Source: an uncultured Oscillospiraceae bacterium (GTDB taxonomy: Bacteria > Bacillota > Clostridia > Oscillospirales > Oscillospiraceae). From it: a stretch of 64,000 nucleotides of DNA. Of this stretch, positions 25,808 through 35,565 are shown one piece after another (positions within the stretch are counted from its first letter, which is position 1; each line of letters starts with the position of its first letter). Below the pieces are notes generated by a model, which was not told the DNA's origin, did not search any database, and saw only the letters and a program-made list of their open reading frames with translations. The stretch spans positions 1 to 64,000 of the forward strand of contig CANPVS010000008.1 of NCBI GenBank assembly GCA_947581795.1, read 5' to 3'. A program made the position numbers and the translations under genes.

Positions 25808-26953
25808 ATGGCAAATCGCATCGTACTGAACAACGTATCCTATCACGGCGCAGGGGCCGTGGCCGAGATCGGCAATGAGCTGGCCGCCCGCGGCTGCAAA
25901 AAGGTCTTCATCGCTTCCGGCAACCATGTGGTCAAGTCCGGCCAGATCGACAGCATTCTGAACGCCCTGAAGGAAAAGGGCATGGAGTACACCATCTTCA
26001 CGGACATCAAGCCCAACCCCACCATCGAGAATGTCCAGGCCGGCGTGGCCGCCTTCCAGGCCTTCGGCGCGGACAGCATCGTTTGCGTGGGCGGCGGCTC
26101 CGTCATGGATACCGCCAAGGCCATCGGCATCATCATCACCAACCCCGAGTTCGCCGACGTGCGCTCCCTGGAGGGCGTGGCCCCCACGAAGAACCACGCG
26201 GTGTTCACCATCGCCGTGCCCACCACCGCCGGCACCGCCGCCGAGGTCACCATCAACTACGTTATCACCGACGTGGAGCGCAAGCGCAAGTTCGTCTGCG
26301 TGGACGTGCACGACATCCCCGACGTGGCCATCGTGGACCCGGACATGATGCTGTCCATGCCCGAGAGCCTCACCGCCGCCACCGGCATGGACGCGCTGAC
26401 CCACGCCATCGAGGGCTACACCACCGCCGCGGCCTGGCAGATGACCGACATGTTCCACCTGGAGGCCATTCGGCTCATCTCCGCCAACCTGCGCGCCGCC
26501 CAGAAGAACGACCCCGAGGGCCGCAAGGGCATGGCCCTGGGCCAGTATATCGCCGGCATGGGCTTTTCCAACGTGGGCCTGGGCATCGCCCACTCCATGG
26601 CCCACACCCTGGGCGCGGTGTACGACACGCCCCACGGCGTGGCCTGCGCTATGATGCTGCCCATCGTGATGGAGTATAACGCCGACGCCACCGGCGAGAA
26701 GTATCGGGAGATCGCCCGGGCCATGGGCGTGAAGGGCGTGGACGATATGAGCCAGGCCGAGTACCGCGCCGCCGCCATCGAGGCGGTGAAGAAGCTGTCT
26801 GCCGACGTGGGCATCCCCGCGAAGCTGGACAAGCTGAAGGAGGAGGACCTGGACTTCCTGGCCCAGTCCGCCGCCGCGGACGCCTGTGCTCCCGGCAACC
26901 CCAAGCCCGCCTCCGTGGAGGACTTCAAGACCTTGTTCCGCAAGATCATGTGA
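25808..26953 (+). CDS. fucO: lactaldehyde reductase (1,2-propanediol oxidoreductase)
   Basis: Iron-dependent group III alcohol dehydrogenase, 381 residues, reducing L-lactaldehyde to L-1,2-propanediol with NADH and so regenerating NAD during anaerobic deoxysugar use. Identity to E. coli FucO is obvious: MANRIVLN start, PNPTIENV, the cofactor loop VCVGGGSVMDTAKAIG, NPEFADVRSLEG, PTTAGTAAEVTINYVITD and KFVCVDVHDIPDVA. Iron ligands are in DALTHAIEG and HSMAHTLGAVYDTPHG. AAGGAGG precedes ATG 25808. It is the last gene of the operon, followed by a strong terminator. Confidence 0.96.
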   Translation: MANRIVLNNVSYHGAGAVAEIGNELAARGCKKVFIASGNHVVKSGQIDSILNALKEKGMEYTIFTDIKPNPTIENVQAGVAAFQAFGADSIVCVGGGSVMDTAKAIGIIITNPEFADVRSLEGVAPTKNHAVFTIAVPTTAGTAAEVTINYVITDVERKRKFVCVDVHDIPDVAIVDPDMMLSMPESLTAATGMDALTHAIEGYTTAAAWQMTDMFHLEAIRLISANLRAAQKNDPEGRKGMALGQYIAGMGFSNVGLGIAHSMAHTLGAVYDTPHGVACAMMLPIVMEYNADATGEKYREIARAMGVKGVDDMSQAEYRAAAIEAVKKLSADVGIPAKLDKLKEEDLDFLAQSAAADACAPGNPKPASVEDFKTLFRKIM

Positions 26954-26975
26954 GACAAAGCAAATGACACAAAGC

Positions 26976-27012
26976 GCCGCCCGGCGGGACCTCCCGCCGG
27001 GCGGCTTCTTCG
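26976..27012. terminator. terminator between fucO and the BMP permease
   Basis: The arms GCCGCCCGGCGGGA/TCCCGCCGGGCGGC are followed by TTCTTC. It lies between convergent transcription units. Confidence 0.8.
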
Positions 27013-27022
27013 CTATACGTTT

Positions 27023-27961
27023 TTACCCTTGTTTTGCCGGAAGTCTTTTTCCCGCATATCTCTTTTTCCGCTGGGAGCGGACCACCACGTAGACCATCAT
27101 AACGATGGTGATGATGTAGGGGATGGTGTTGGTGAGGTCGGAGCTGATATAGTCCTGCAATCGCAGGCCGATGGCGTCGAAGAAGCCAAACATCAGCGCG
27201 GCAATGTAGGCCATGGCGGGGTTCGCCTTGCTGAAGATGACGCAGGCGAAGGCGATATAGCCCCGGGAGTTGGCCATGTTCTCGGCGAAGGTGCCCTGGA
27301 GCTGGCCCAGGGACAGATGGGCGCCGGCCAGGCCGCAGAGCAGGCCGCACAGGATGCTGGCAAGCCACTTCATCTTCTCCGGGGCGATGCCCGCGGTGCG
27401 GAGGGTCTCCGGCTTTTCGCCGCTGGCCCGCAGCCAGAAGCCATAGGGGGTCTTGTACACGAACAGCCACATCACCAGCACCAGAAGCCAGGTGAGGTAG
27501 ATGAACAGGGAGTTGTCGTTCAGGACCTGGCCCAGGAAAGGAATGCTGTCCAGGCCGGGGATGTGGACCGTGGGCAGGGCGGGGTTGCCCTTTGTGCCGG
27601 AGGCGCCGAAAATGGCCCGGCTCAGGAAGCTGGTGAGGCCCAGAGCGAAGGTGTTGAGGGCGGTGCCGATGATGAACTCGTCGGATTTGAACTTCACCAC
27701 GAACAGGGCGAAGAACAGCCCCACGACCACGCCCATCAAAAGCACCAGGCCGACGCCCGCGGCGGCGGAGCCGAAGAGGTAGCTTCCCAGCACGCCGAAG
27801 AAGGCGCCCATCAATATCATGCCGTCCATGCCGATGTTCATGATGCCGGCGTGCTCCGTCATGGCGCCGCCCAGGGCGGCCAGGGCCACGGGTGTGGCCG
27901 AGCGGAGCATCTGGTTGAAGGTACCGGCGGAGAAGATGGCCGCGAGGATAGTCTTAAGCAT
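27023..27961 (-). CDS. nucleoside ABC transporter permease (NupQ/YufQ-like)
   Basis: Membrane permease of 312 residues in the BMP-type (branched-chain/ribose-like) ABC class, with eight or more membrane segments. Typical features are ALGGAMTEHAGIMNIGMDGMILMGAFF near the N terminus and SKANPAMAYIAALMFGFFDAIGLRLQ near the C terminus. It is the last gene of a four-gene nucleoside importer and overlaps the preceding permease gene by eight bases. BMP importers of this kind bring in purine or pyrimidine nucleosides; deoC at 62.6 kb would use deoxyribose from them. Confidence 0.9.
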   Translation of the reverse strand: MLKTILAAIFSAGTFNQMLRSATPVALAALGGAMTEHAGIMNIGMDGMILMGAFFGVLGSYLFGSAAAGVGLVLLMGVVVGLFFALFVVKFKSDEFIIGTALNTFALGLTSFLSRAIFGASGTKGNPALPTVHIPGLDSIPFLGQVLNDNSLFIYLTWLLVLVMWLFVYKTPYGFWLRASGEKPETLRTAGIAPEKMKWLASILCGLLCGLAGAHLSLGQLQGTFAENMANSRGYIAFACVIFSKANPAMAYIAALMFGFFDAIGLRLQDYISSDLTNTIPYIITIVMMVYVVVRSQRKKRYAGKRLPAKQG

Positions 27962-29038
27962 GGCCCTCGCCCTCCTTTCGGCGGATGTCCGCCCGGGCCT
28001 TCCGGCGCTGGGACCCGGCCCGCAGGGAGGCGAAGATGCCGCTTTCGGCGGCCATAAAGAAGATAATGACCGTCTGGATGATGAGGTAGATCTGGTTGGG
28101 CACCCCGGCGGACAGCTCCATGCCCTGGGCGCCTATTTTCAGCACCGCGAAGAAGAAGGAGAGGAAGATGACCGTCACCGGGTCGTAATGGGCGATCATG
28201 GCCACGGTCAGGCCCTCGAAATAGTACTGGTTGCTGATGCTGGAGCGGTAGAGGTGCTCCACGCCGTAGACCCGGAACATGCCCACCAGGCCGCACATGG
28301 CGCCGGAGATGACCATGCAGACGATGACGATCTTGTCCGTCTTGATGCCGGAGAAAAAGGCGAAGCGGGGGTTCTGGCCGGTGAGCTTCATCTCGTAGCC
28401 CACGGAGGTCTTCTGCATGACATACCAGGTCAGGAAGGTGATGACTATGGCGGCGACGATGGCGGTGGAGAGCCCGGAGCCGGGGATGAGAGTCTTGAAC
28501 CAGAACCGGGGGTCCAGCTTTTCCGTGGCGGCCACCATGTTCTTGTTGGCGTTTTTCCAGGGGCCCTTGGCCAGGTACTGGCAGATGCTGGCGGCGATGG
28601 TGTTGAGCATGATGGTGGTGATGACCTCGTTCACCTTCACTTTCACCTTCAGCCAGCCAGGGATGAGGGCGTAGAACCCGCCCACGGCCATGGCCGCGAG
28701 AGCCGCCGCCGGGATGGCGATCCAGGCGGAATAGCCAGCCAGCCACACGCCCACCTGGCAGGACACCACCGCGCCGAGAAGCAGCTGGCCCTCGCCGCCC
28801 ACATTGAAGATGCCAACCCGGGAGCCCAGCACGCAGGCAAGGCCCGTGAGACACAGCACCATGGCGTATTCCAGAAAGTCGCCGATGTGCCGGGCGTTGG
28901 AGAAGGCCCCGTCCACCATGGCGGCGTAGGCCTCCAAGGGGTTGAATCCCGCTATCACCAGAATGACCGCGCCGATGGCGAAGGCCAGCAGCACGCTGAT
29001 AAGAAGGCTCACCAGATAGCCCCAGTTGAATCTCTTTT

Positions 29039-29042
<4 letters not shown>
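27954..29042 (-). CDS. nucleoside ABC transporter permease (NupP/YufP-like)
   Basis: Partner permease of 362 residues. It starts at MKKRFNWGYLVSLLISVLLAF after AAGGAGG, so the longer open frame upstream is rejected because it lies in the ATPase gene. The conserved GLACVLGSRVGIFNVGGEGQLLLGAVVS is visible, as are VNEVITTIMLNTIA and a C-terminal DPVTVIFLSFFFAVLKIGA. It overlaps the ATPase gene by four bases and the second permease by eight, showing tight translational coupling. Confidence 0.9.
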
Positions 29043-30577
<1,535 letters not shown>

Positions 30578-30604
30578 GAAGATCACCTCGCTTATCTAAG
30601 GCTT

Positions 30605-30634
30605 AAGAAAGGGCGCGGCAAAAGCCGCGCCCTT
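30605..30634 (-). terminator. intercistronic attenuator/terminator
   Basis: AAGGGCGCGGC-aaaa-GCCGCGCCCTT lies between the binding-protein stop and the ATPase start, with TTCTTAAG after it on the minus strand. It probably lets some transcripts stop after the binding protein, giving higher expression of that subunit. Confidence 0.65.
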
Positions 30635-30649
30635 ATGCATGGGCGGATA

Positions 30650-31645
30650 TTACCGGGTGGTCTCCACCACGATCTCGCCGTTGGTGATGGCCTCCTCCAG
30701 GTCGGCCACCTCGGCCTTCAGGTCGTCGCTGATCTGCTGCTCGGAGCCCTCCTCGCCGTAGCCGATGCCGATGTAGCCGGAGGACATGTCTGCCACCCAA
30801 GTGGTGCCCCAGCGGGAGTCGTCACCGTCCAGGAGTTCGGAAACGGCGGCGTAGATAGAGTCGCCCACTTCCTTCTTCATGGAGCAGATGATGACATCCT
30901 CGTTGATGTACTTCTGGTCGGAGTCCACGCCGATGGCGTAGACGCCCTTCTCCTCGGCGGCCTCGAACACGCCGTCACCGGCGGCGGAGGCGATCTGGAA
31001 GATCACGTCCGCGCCCTTGTCAATGAGGGCCAGGGCGCACTCCTTGCCCGCGGCGGGGTCGTCATAGGTGTTGGAGTAGTTGTGCACCACCTCGGTGGTG
31101 GTCTCGTACTTGTCGGCGAAGTACTGGGCGCCCTGCTCGTAGCCTACGATGAAGTCGTTGATGGTGTCGGAGTCCTCGCCGCCCACGGCGCCCACGATGC
31201 CGCTCTCGCTCATGTACGCGGCGATGTAGCCGGCCAGGAAGGAGCCCTCGTTCTGGGCGTAGGTGATGTTCAGAACGTTCTCGACGGGCTCGCTGGTGGC
31301 GTTGTCGATCCAGATGAACTTCACGTCGGGATACTCCGGCGCGATGGTCTCCACATCGTAGAACTCCCAGCCCACGCAGATGACCACGTCCGCCTCGTCG
31401 GCGGCGTTGCGGATCTGGGGGGCGTGGTTCTCGTTGTTGCACTCGATGGTGATGGGCTCCACGCCGCACTCCTCGGCCAGCTTGTCAAGGCCCTCCTTGG
31501 AGGAGTCGTAGAAGGCCCGGTCGCCGAAGGTGCCGGCCACGACCAGGGCCACCTTCAGGGGCTCCGTGTCGGCCAGGACGGGGACGGACAGCAGGCCGGC
31601 GATCATCAGCACGGCCAGCAGGAGGGAAATGATCCTTTTTTTCAT
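30650..31645 (-). CDS. BMP family nucleoside-binding protein
   Basis: Extracellular substrate-binding protein, 331 residues, Med/BmpA type (PF02608 family). The signal peptide is KKRIISLLLAVLMIAGLLSVPVLA, with cleavage before DTEP and no lipobox cysteine. The fold is marked by KVALVVAGTFGDRAFYDSSKEGLDKL, VVICVGWEF, DVKFIWIDN, EGSFLAGYIAAYMSE and YAIGVDSDQKYI. It would deliver nucleosides to the downstream ATPase and permeases. Start ATG 31645 follows GAGGTAC. A consensus promoter lies at 31698-31726. Codon bias is strong, as for the other binding proteins here. Confidence 0.92.
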   Translation of the reverse strand: MKKRIISLLLAVLMIAGLLSVPVLADTEPLKVALVVAGTFGDRAFYDSSKEGLDKLAEECGVEPITIECNNENHAPQIRNAADEADVVICVGWEFYDVETIAPEYPDVKFIWIDNATSEPVENVLNITYAQNEGSFLAGYIAAYMSESGIVGAVGGEDSDTINDFIVGYEQGAQYFADKYETTTEVVHNYSNTYDDPAAGKECALALIDKGADVIFQIASAAGDGVFEAAEEKGVYAIGVDSDQKYINEDVIICSMKKEVGDSIYAAVSELLDGDDSRWGTTWVADMSSGYIGIGYGEEGSEQQISDDLKAEVADLEEAITNGEIVVETTR

Positions 31646-31697
31646 GGATATGTACCTCACGATAAATTTAATTGATGGATGGCGGAACGCCAAGACC

Positions 31698-31726
31698 ATT
31701 ATAATGACCCAGCGGGGAGATTTCAA
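31698..31726 (-). promoter_or_regulatory. promoter of the nucleoside importer operon
   Basis: On the minus strand TTGAAA, 17 bases, TATAAT, about 52 bases upstream of the binding-protein start. Confidence 0.75.
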
Positions 31727-31768
31727 GGCTTTTTGTCAGAAAATTTGGATATTATTTTATAATTTTTG

Positions 31769-31798
31769 TTGAAAATATCCAGTGTGTTGGTGTATAAT
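31769..31798 (+). promoter_or_regulatory. promoter of the flavodoxin-fold reductase
   Basis: TTGAAA, 18 bases, TATAAT, about 32 bases before the start at 31830, in an AT-rich stretch. Confidence 0.7.
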
Positions 31799-31829
31799 TG
31801 GTGCATCAAGTACAAGGAGGGGACCCGTT

Positions 31830-32414
31830 ATGAGAGAAGTTCTTCTGGTGGACTGCTGTGTAAGACGGGAACAGTCCAGGACGGCGCGGCTGGCGCGGGC
31901 CTTCGTGCAGGGTCTGGACCCGGACCGGTGGTCCGTCAGCGTGGTGCGGCCCGACGAGGAGCGGATGCGGCCGTTCGACGGGGCGCTCCTCCGGGAGCGG
32001 GACCGGCTGCTGGAAGAGGGGGCCCTGGAACGGCCCCGGTTCGACTATGCCCGCCAGTTCGCCTCCGCCGACATCGTGGTGGTGGCCGCGCCCTTCTGGG
32101 ACATGAGCTTCCCGGCGTTCTTCAAGGTCTACATCGAGAACATCAGCGTGGAGGGCATCACCTTCCGCACCTCGGAAAAGGGCCTGGAGGGCCTGTGCAA
32201 AGGCAAAAAGCTCATCCTTCTGACCACCCGAGGCGGCCCCTACGGCGGCACGGACATGGACCAGGGCGTCGCCTATTGCGAGACCCTGCAGAAGTTCTTC
32301 GGCTTCGATGGATTCGTCTGCGTGGCCGCCGAGGGTCTGGACCTGGGCGGAGACCCGGAGCCCCTGGTGCGAAAGGCGGAGGAAGAGGCCAAAGCTCTGG
32401 CCGCGTCGCTGTAA
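31830..32414 (+). CDS. NAD(P)H-dependent oxidoreductase, flavodoxin-like fold
   Basis: Small cytoplasmic FMN protein, 194 residues, of the azoreductase/NAD(P)H dehydrogenase (quinone) group. The N-terminal phosphate-binding strand is REVLLVDCCVRREQSRTARLARAF. ADIVVVAAPFWDMSFPAFFKVYIEN and KKLILLTTRGGPYGG form the flavin-contact regions typical of AzoR. ATG 31830 has AAGGAGG upstream. It forms its own unit with a promoter and a terminator. Physiological substrate is unknown; quinones or azo/nitro compounds are usual for the family. Confidence 0.87.
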   Translation: MREVLLVDCCVRREQSRTARLARAFVQGLDPDRWSVSVVRPDEERMRPFDGALLRERDRLLEEGALERPRFDYARQFASADIVVVAAPFWDMSFPAFFKVYIENISVEGITFRTSEKGLEGLCKGKKLILLTTRGGPYGGTDMDQGVAYCETLQKFFGFDGFVCVAAEGLDLGGDPEPLVRKAEEEAKALAASL

Positions 32415-32435
32415 GAAGCTGCATACATACCGAAC

Positions 32436-32470
32436 GCCCCGGAAGGCTCGACCTTCCGGGGCGGTATTTT
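32436..32470. terminator. terminator between the reductase and the DUF4838 gene
   Basis: The perfect stem GCCCCGGAAGG-ctcga-CCTTCCGGGGC is followed by GGTATTTTAT. It lies between convergent genes and overlaps the end of the DUF4838 frame. Confidence 0.75.
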
Positions 32471-34289
32471 ATCCTTCTGTTCCCAGGCCGGCGTAGTTCT
32501 TCGTCACGTCGATGACCCGGTACACGTCCAGCCAGGGGCGATAGGCAAGCTCGTTCTCCCGGATGAAAGCGCACATGTCCTCCCAATGCTTGTTGGCTTC
32601 CGCCTGCTCTCCCCGGGCCAGCGCGGCCAGGGCCTGGGCAAGGTATCCGGCGTACCGGGCGTGGTATCCCAGGCGGCCCGGGAAGCTGTCGGGGCCGGCA
32701 TCGTGTCCCTCGGCGAACCGCCGGCACAGTTCGGCGGCGCCGTCCATCCGGGCGGCCATGTCCGGGTCGGTGCGGGGCCCCTTGCCGTTCACGTAGTCGC
32801 AGCGGCTCAGATAGGAGAGAGCGGAGAGGAAGTCCAGCGCCTCCATGGCGTGAGGGCCGTAGGCGGCGGCGAAATACTCGCCGATGAGACTGTCGGCGCT
32901 GACAGAGCCGTCCAGCAGGGCCCGGCCCATGACGTAACCCGGCAGGGTGTTGGGCATCCCCGCCCGCAGCTCCTGGCAGCTTATGTAGCCGTTGAGACCC
33001 ATGGCGGCCAGCCGCCGGATGTCCCCGTGGATCACCCGGGCCATGTGGACGTAGCCCAGGTCACCGTAATGGGCCCGGCCCAGGGGGTAGTCGTAGACGA
33101 AGCTGTCCCCGTCAAACACTCCCTGCCAGGCCCGGAGAAAGTCCATGTTCCGGCCCAGGTCCTCCGGCAGGGCGATGCGGTTGCGCTGGTAGAGGGGGAT
33201 GGCCCGCCGGGGCAGGCGCAGGTCGTAGGACCGCTCAAAGGTCCGGCTGATGGGGGCGAACATAAGCACGAACCGGCCGGGGTTTGAAAGCCGCGCCTTT
33301 ATGGGCGGCCAGAGAAGCTCCTGGTAGAGGAGAAAGACGATCTTCGTGCCCAGGCCCTTTTCCGTGAGCCGCCGGTCTATCTCATTCAAAAGCGCCACGT
33401 ACTGGTCCGTGGGGGTGTTCTTTTGGCATTCGGGGCACTCGCAGACGTTGTTATAGTCGTCCGCCAGCCACACGTGCAGGTAGTCCACATTGGGGTGGGC
33501 GGCGGCATAGTCCGTTACCGCATCGGCAAAGCGGGAGACGGCCTCCCTGTTGGCCAGGCAGAGGTTGGTGTTGGCCGGGACGCCCTTGTGGAGTTCCCGG
33601 ACGCCATTTACCTGGGCGGCATAGGAACGCTTGTCCTCCGCCAGAGGCCGGGGGTCAGCGTCCCAGCTGAGGGACTCGTAGCCCAGCACCTGGCCGGTCC
33701 AGCCGTGGCCCACCTTGTGGAGCAGAAGCCCCCGGCGTCGGATGGCCGCCTCCGCCCGGAGCATGATATCTTCCACGTCGAAATCCTCCGGGGGAAGGAG
33801 AGGGTCGTTGAGATGCCGGTACCACCGGGCCAGGAAGGCGTAGGGGGTCTTGAACTGGAGAAAGAAGGCGTTGAAGCCCACCTTGGGCAGCCAGTCGATG
33901 AAGTGCAGGATGTCCTCCCCGCTGTCCGCCCCCTCCAGGCACACCCCCCGGTGAAAGAGGGCCGCGGTGCGCTCATAGCGCAGCGTCAGGGCCCGGAGGG
34001 GCGTCTGGGGCACCACTTCGTTCTCCCGGCCGGGGGCCAGGAATCGGCAGCCCATGGCCCGCAGGGCGTCGTATACCCCCAGCAGCACCGCCCGGTCGGA
34101 ATTGCCCCGGATGGTCCCCCCGGCGGGGGACAGGTCAACCGAGAAGGCGTCGTTGCCGGGGGCGGGCTCTGTGACCAGGTCGATGGCAAGAGCCGTGTCC
34201 GCCGGGAGCATGCGGCCCAGATAGGCGCGCAGCTCCTCCCCGGCGAAGGCCAGGGTCTCGCGTTGGGCGTGGGTGACGGTGATATACAT
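32469..34289 (-). CDS. DUF4838 domain-containing protein
   Basis: Large cytoplasmic protein, 606 residues, of the DUF4838 group seen in bacterial carbohydrate loci. Residues 1-110 resemble the alpha/beta N-terminal domain of family 20/67-type glycosidases (EELRAYLGRMLPADTALAI, GGTIRGNSDRAVLLGVYDALRAMGCRFLAPG). The centre looks like a TIM barrel (FIDWLPKVGFNAFFLQF, LHVWLADDYNNVCECPECQKNTPTDQYV), with a possible CxCxxC metal site. The C-terminal 150 residues are helical. No enzyme activity is established for the group; hydrolysis of an acidic or amino sugar is a guess. Start ATG 34289 has GAGGACA upstream. No signal peptide. Confidence 0.8.
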   Translation of the reverse strand: MYITVTHAQRETLAFAGEELRAYLGRMLPADTALAIDLVTEPAPGNDAFSVDLSPAGGTIRGNSDRAVLLGVYDALRAMGCRFLAPGRENEVVPQTPLRALTLRYERTAALFHRGVCLEGADSGEDILHFIDWLPKVGFNAFFLQFKTPYAFLARWYRHLNDPLLPPEDFDVEDIMLRAEAAIRRRGLLLHKVGHGWTGQVLGYESLSWDADPRPLAEDKRSYAAQVNGVRELHKGVPANTNLCLANREAVSRFADAVTDYAAAHPNVDYLHVWLADDYNNVCECPECQKNTPTDQYVALLNEIDRRLTEKGLGTKIVFLLYQELLWPPIKARLSNPGRFVLMFAPISRTFERSYDLRLPRRAIPLYQRNRIALPEDLGRNMDFLRAWQGVFDGDSFVYDYPLGRAHYGDLGYVHMARVIHGDIRRLAAMGLNGYISCQELRAGMPNTLPGYVMGRALLDGSVSADSLIGEYFAAAYGPHAMEALDFLSALSYLSRCDYVNGKGPRTDPDMAARMDGAAELCRRFAEGHDAGPDSFPGRLGYHARYAGYLAQALAALARGEQAEANKHWEDMCAFIRENELAYRPWLDVYRVIDVTKNYAGLGTEG

Positions 34290-34330
34290 GGCGTGTCCTC
34301 TCGGATGTTCGGAAATACGCAAGGGGGAGC

Positions 34331-34430
34331 TCGAGGGGGACGGGGGTCCCGCCTCGAATGGGATCTGACGCCCCGCGCGAAGCGCGGTGAGCAGCGCGAG
34401 GACTTTTGCGGAGCAAAAGTAACGGCGTCA
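34331..34430. repeat. nested multi-hairpin intergenic element
   Basis: A first hairpin at 34331-34357 (TCGAGG-GGGAC / GTCCC-CCTCGA) is followed by an outer stem TGACGCC (34366-34372) / GGCGTCA (34424-34430). That stem encloses two inner hairpins, CCGCGC-gaa-GCGCGG and ACTTTTGC-gga-GCAAAAGT. The layout is a three-way junction. It lies in the 209-base gap between the DUF4838 and SsuA-like genes. Confidence 0.7.
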
Positions 34431-34433
34431 TTT

Positions 34434-34459
34434 AAAAGGCCCTGGGTTACCCCAGGGCC
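34434..34459 (-). terminator. terminator of the SsuABC-like operon
   Basis: On the minus strand GGCCCTGGG / CCCAGGGCC is followed by TTTTAAA. It lies 40 bases after the stop of the binding-protein gene. Confidence 0.75.
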
Positions 34460-34498
34460 CGCGCTTATTTTACAGGATACAAGTCGGACGGTCAAGCC

Positions 34499-35497
34499 TT
34501 ATTCGGCGATCTGGTCCAGGGCCTCCTGCATCACGTCGAACAGCACCCAGTCGCCCACGTCCTCGGCGGCCTCTTCCTCGGTGATGTTGCCGCCGGCGAT
34601 CATGTCGTTCTGCACGCCTTCATAGTAGCCCTTCATGGTGCCGTCGGCCAGGGCGGTCTCCATGTCCTCGATGTTGAACCAGTGAGCGTCGCCCCACTGC
34701 AGGAGGTTGATCTCCTTGTCGGTAGCGGTCTGCTCGGCGCACCACTGAGCGACCTCATCGGCGTTGTCGGGGTTCGCGCCGTAATCCATGGCCTTGAACA
34801 GGGCGCGGCTGAAGCGGACCAGGGTGTCATGGTTCTCCTCCGCGTAAGCGGGCAGGCAGATCCAGCTGGACATGTTGGTGGAGCCGTCGGCGAACTCGAT
34901 CTCATAGGAGCCCTCGCTCTGCTCCAGGCACATGGTGGTGTAGGGGTTCCAGGTCACGGCCACGTCGATGTCGCCGGAGATCATGGCGGGGACGATGTAG
35001 CCGGGATCCAGGGCGTTCAGGGTCACGTCGTCACGGGTCAGGCCCGCCACCTTCAGGGCGTTGTCCAGGGTGGTCTCGGAGGAGGAACCGGCGCTGTAGC
35101 CGATCTTCTTCCCGGCCAGGTCTTCCACGGTCTCGATGCCGGACTCGGCGGAGCAGACCAGCTTGTCGGTGGTGTGCACGGAGCTGGGGGCAAAGATGAT
35201 GGCGTTGCCCAGGATGCACAGCCGGTGAGCGCCCTTGCCGATGTAGGCCAGGTCGATGGAGCCGCCTTCCATAGCGGCGATCTCAGAGGGGCCGTCGCCG
35301 AACTCGGTGAGCTCCACGGTGATGCCCTCGTCCTCAAAGAAGCCGCCGTTGATGCCGGTCATGACGGCCCAGAGGGAGGCGTAGTTGGCCATGTAGCCGA
35401 CGCGCAGGGTGATGGGCTCCTCCTCCGCGGCGAAGGCCACCGCGCCCAGGCTCAGGACCATGGCCAGAGCCAGAACGATCGCGAGAAACTTTTTCAT
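34499..35497 (-). CDS. ABC substrate-binding protein (NitT/TauT, SsuA-like)
   Basis: Secreted binding protein of 332 residues. The signal peptide is KKFLAIVLALAMVLSLGAVAFA, with cleavage before AEEE and no lipobox cysteine. The mature part follows the SsuA/TauA/ThiY pattern (RVGYMANYASLWAVMTGINGGFFEDEGITVEL, LAGKKIGYSAGSSSETTLDNAL, DVAVTWNPYTT). Ligand cannot be told; aliphatic sulfonates, taurine, nitrate or thiamine-like precursors are known for the group. It is third in a permease-ATPase-binding protein operon, followed by a terminator. Confidence 0.87.
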   Translation of the reverse strand: MKKFLAIVLALAMVLSLGAVAFAAEEEPITLRVGYMANYASLWAVMTGINGGFFEDEGITVELTEFGDGPSEIAAMEGGSIDLAYIGKGAHRLCILGNAIIFAPSSVHTTDKLVCSAESGIETVEDLAGKKIGYSAGSSSETTLDNALKVAGLTRDDVTLNALDPGYIVPAMISGDIDVAVTWNPYTTMCLEQSEGSYEIEFADGSTNMSSWICLPAYAEENHDTLVRFSRALFKAMDYGANPDNADEVAQWCAEQTATDKEINLLQWGDAHWFNIEDMETALADGTMKGYYEGVQNDMIAGGNITEEEAAEDVGDWVLFDVMQEALDQIAE

Positions 35498-35565
35498 AAT
35501 TATCCTCCTAAAATAATAGTTACCTTTATATTTTCCGGCGGGGCCGGTCAGGTACGGTGAGGGAA

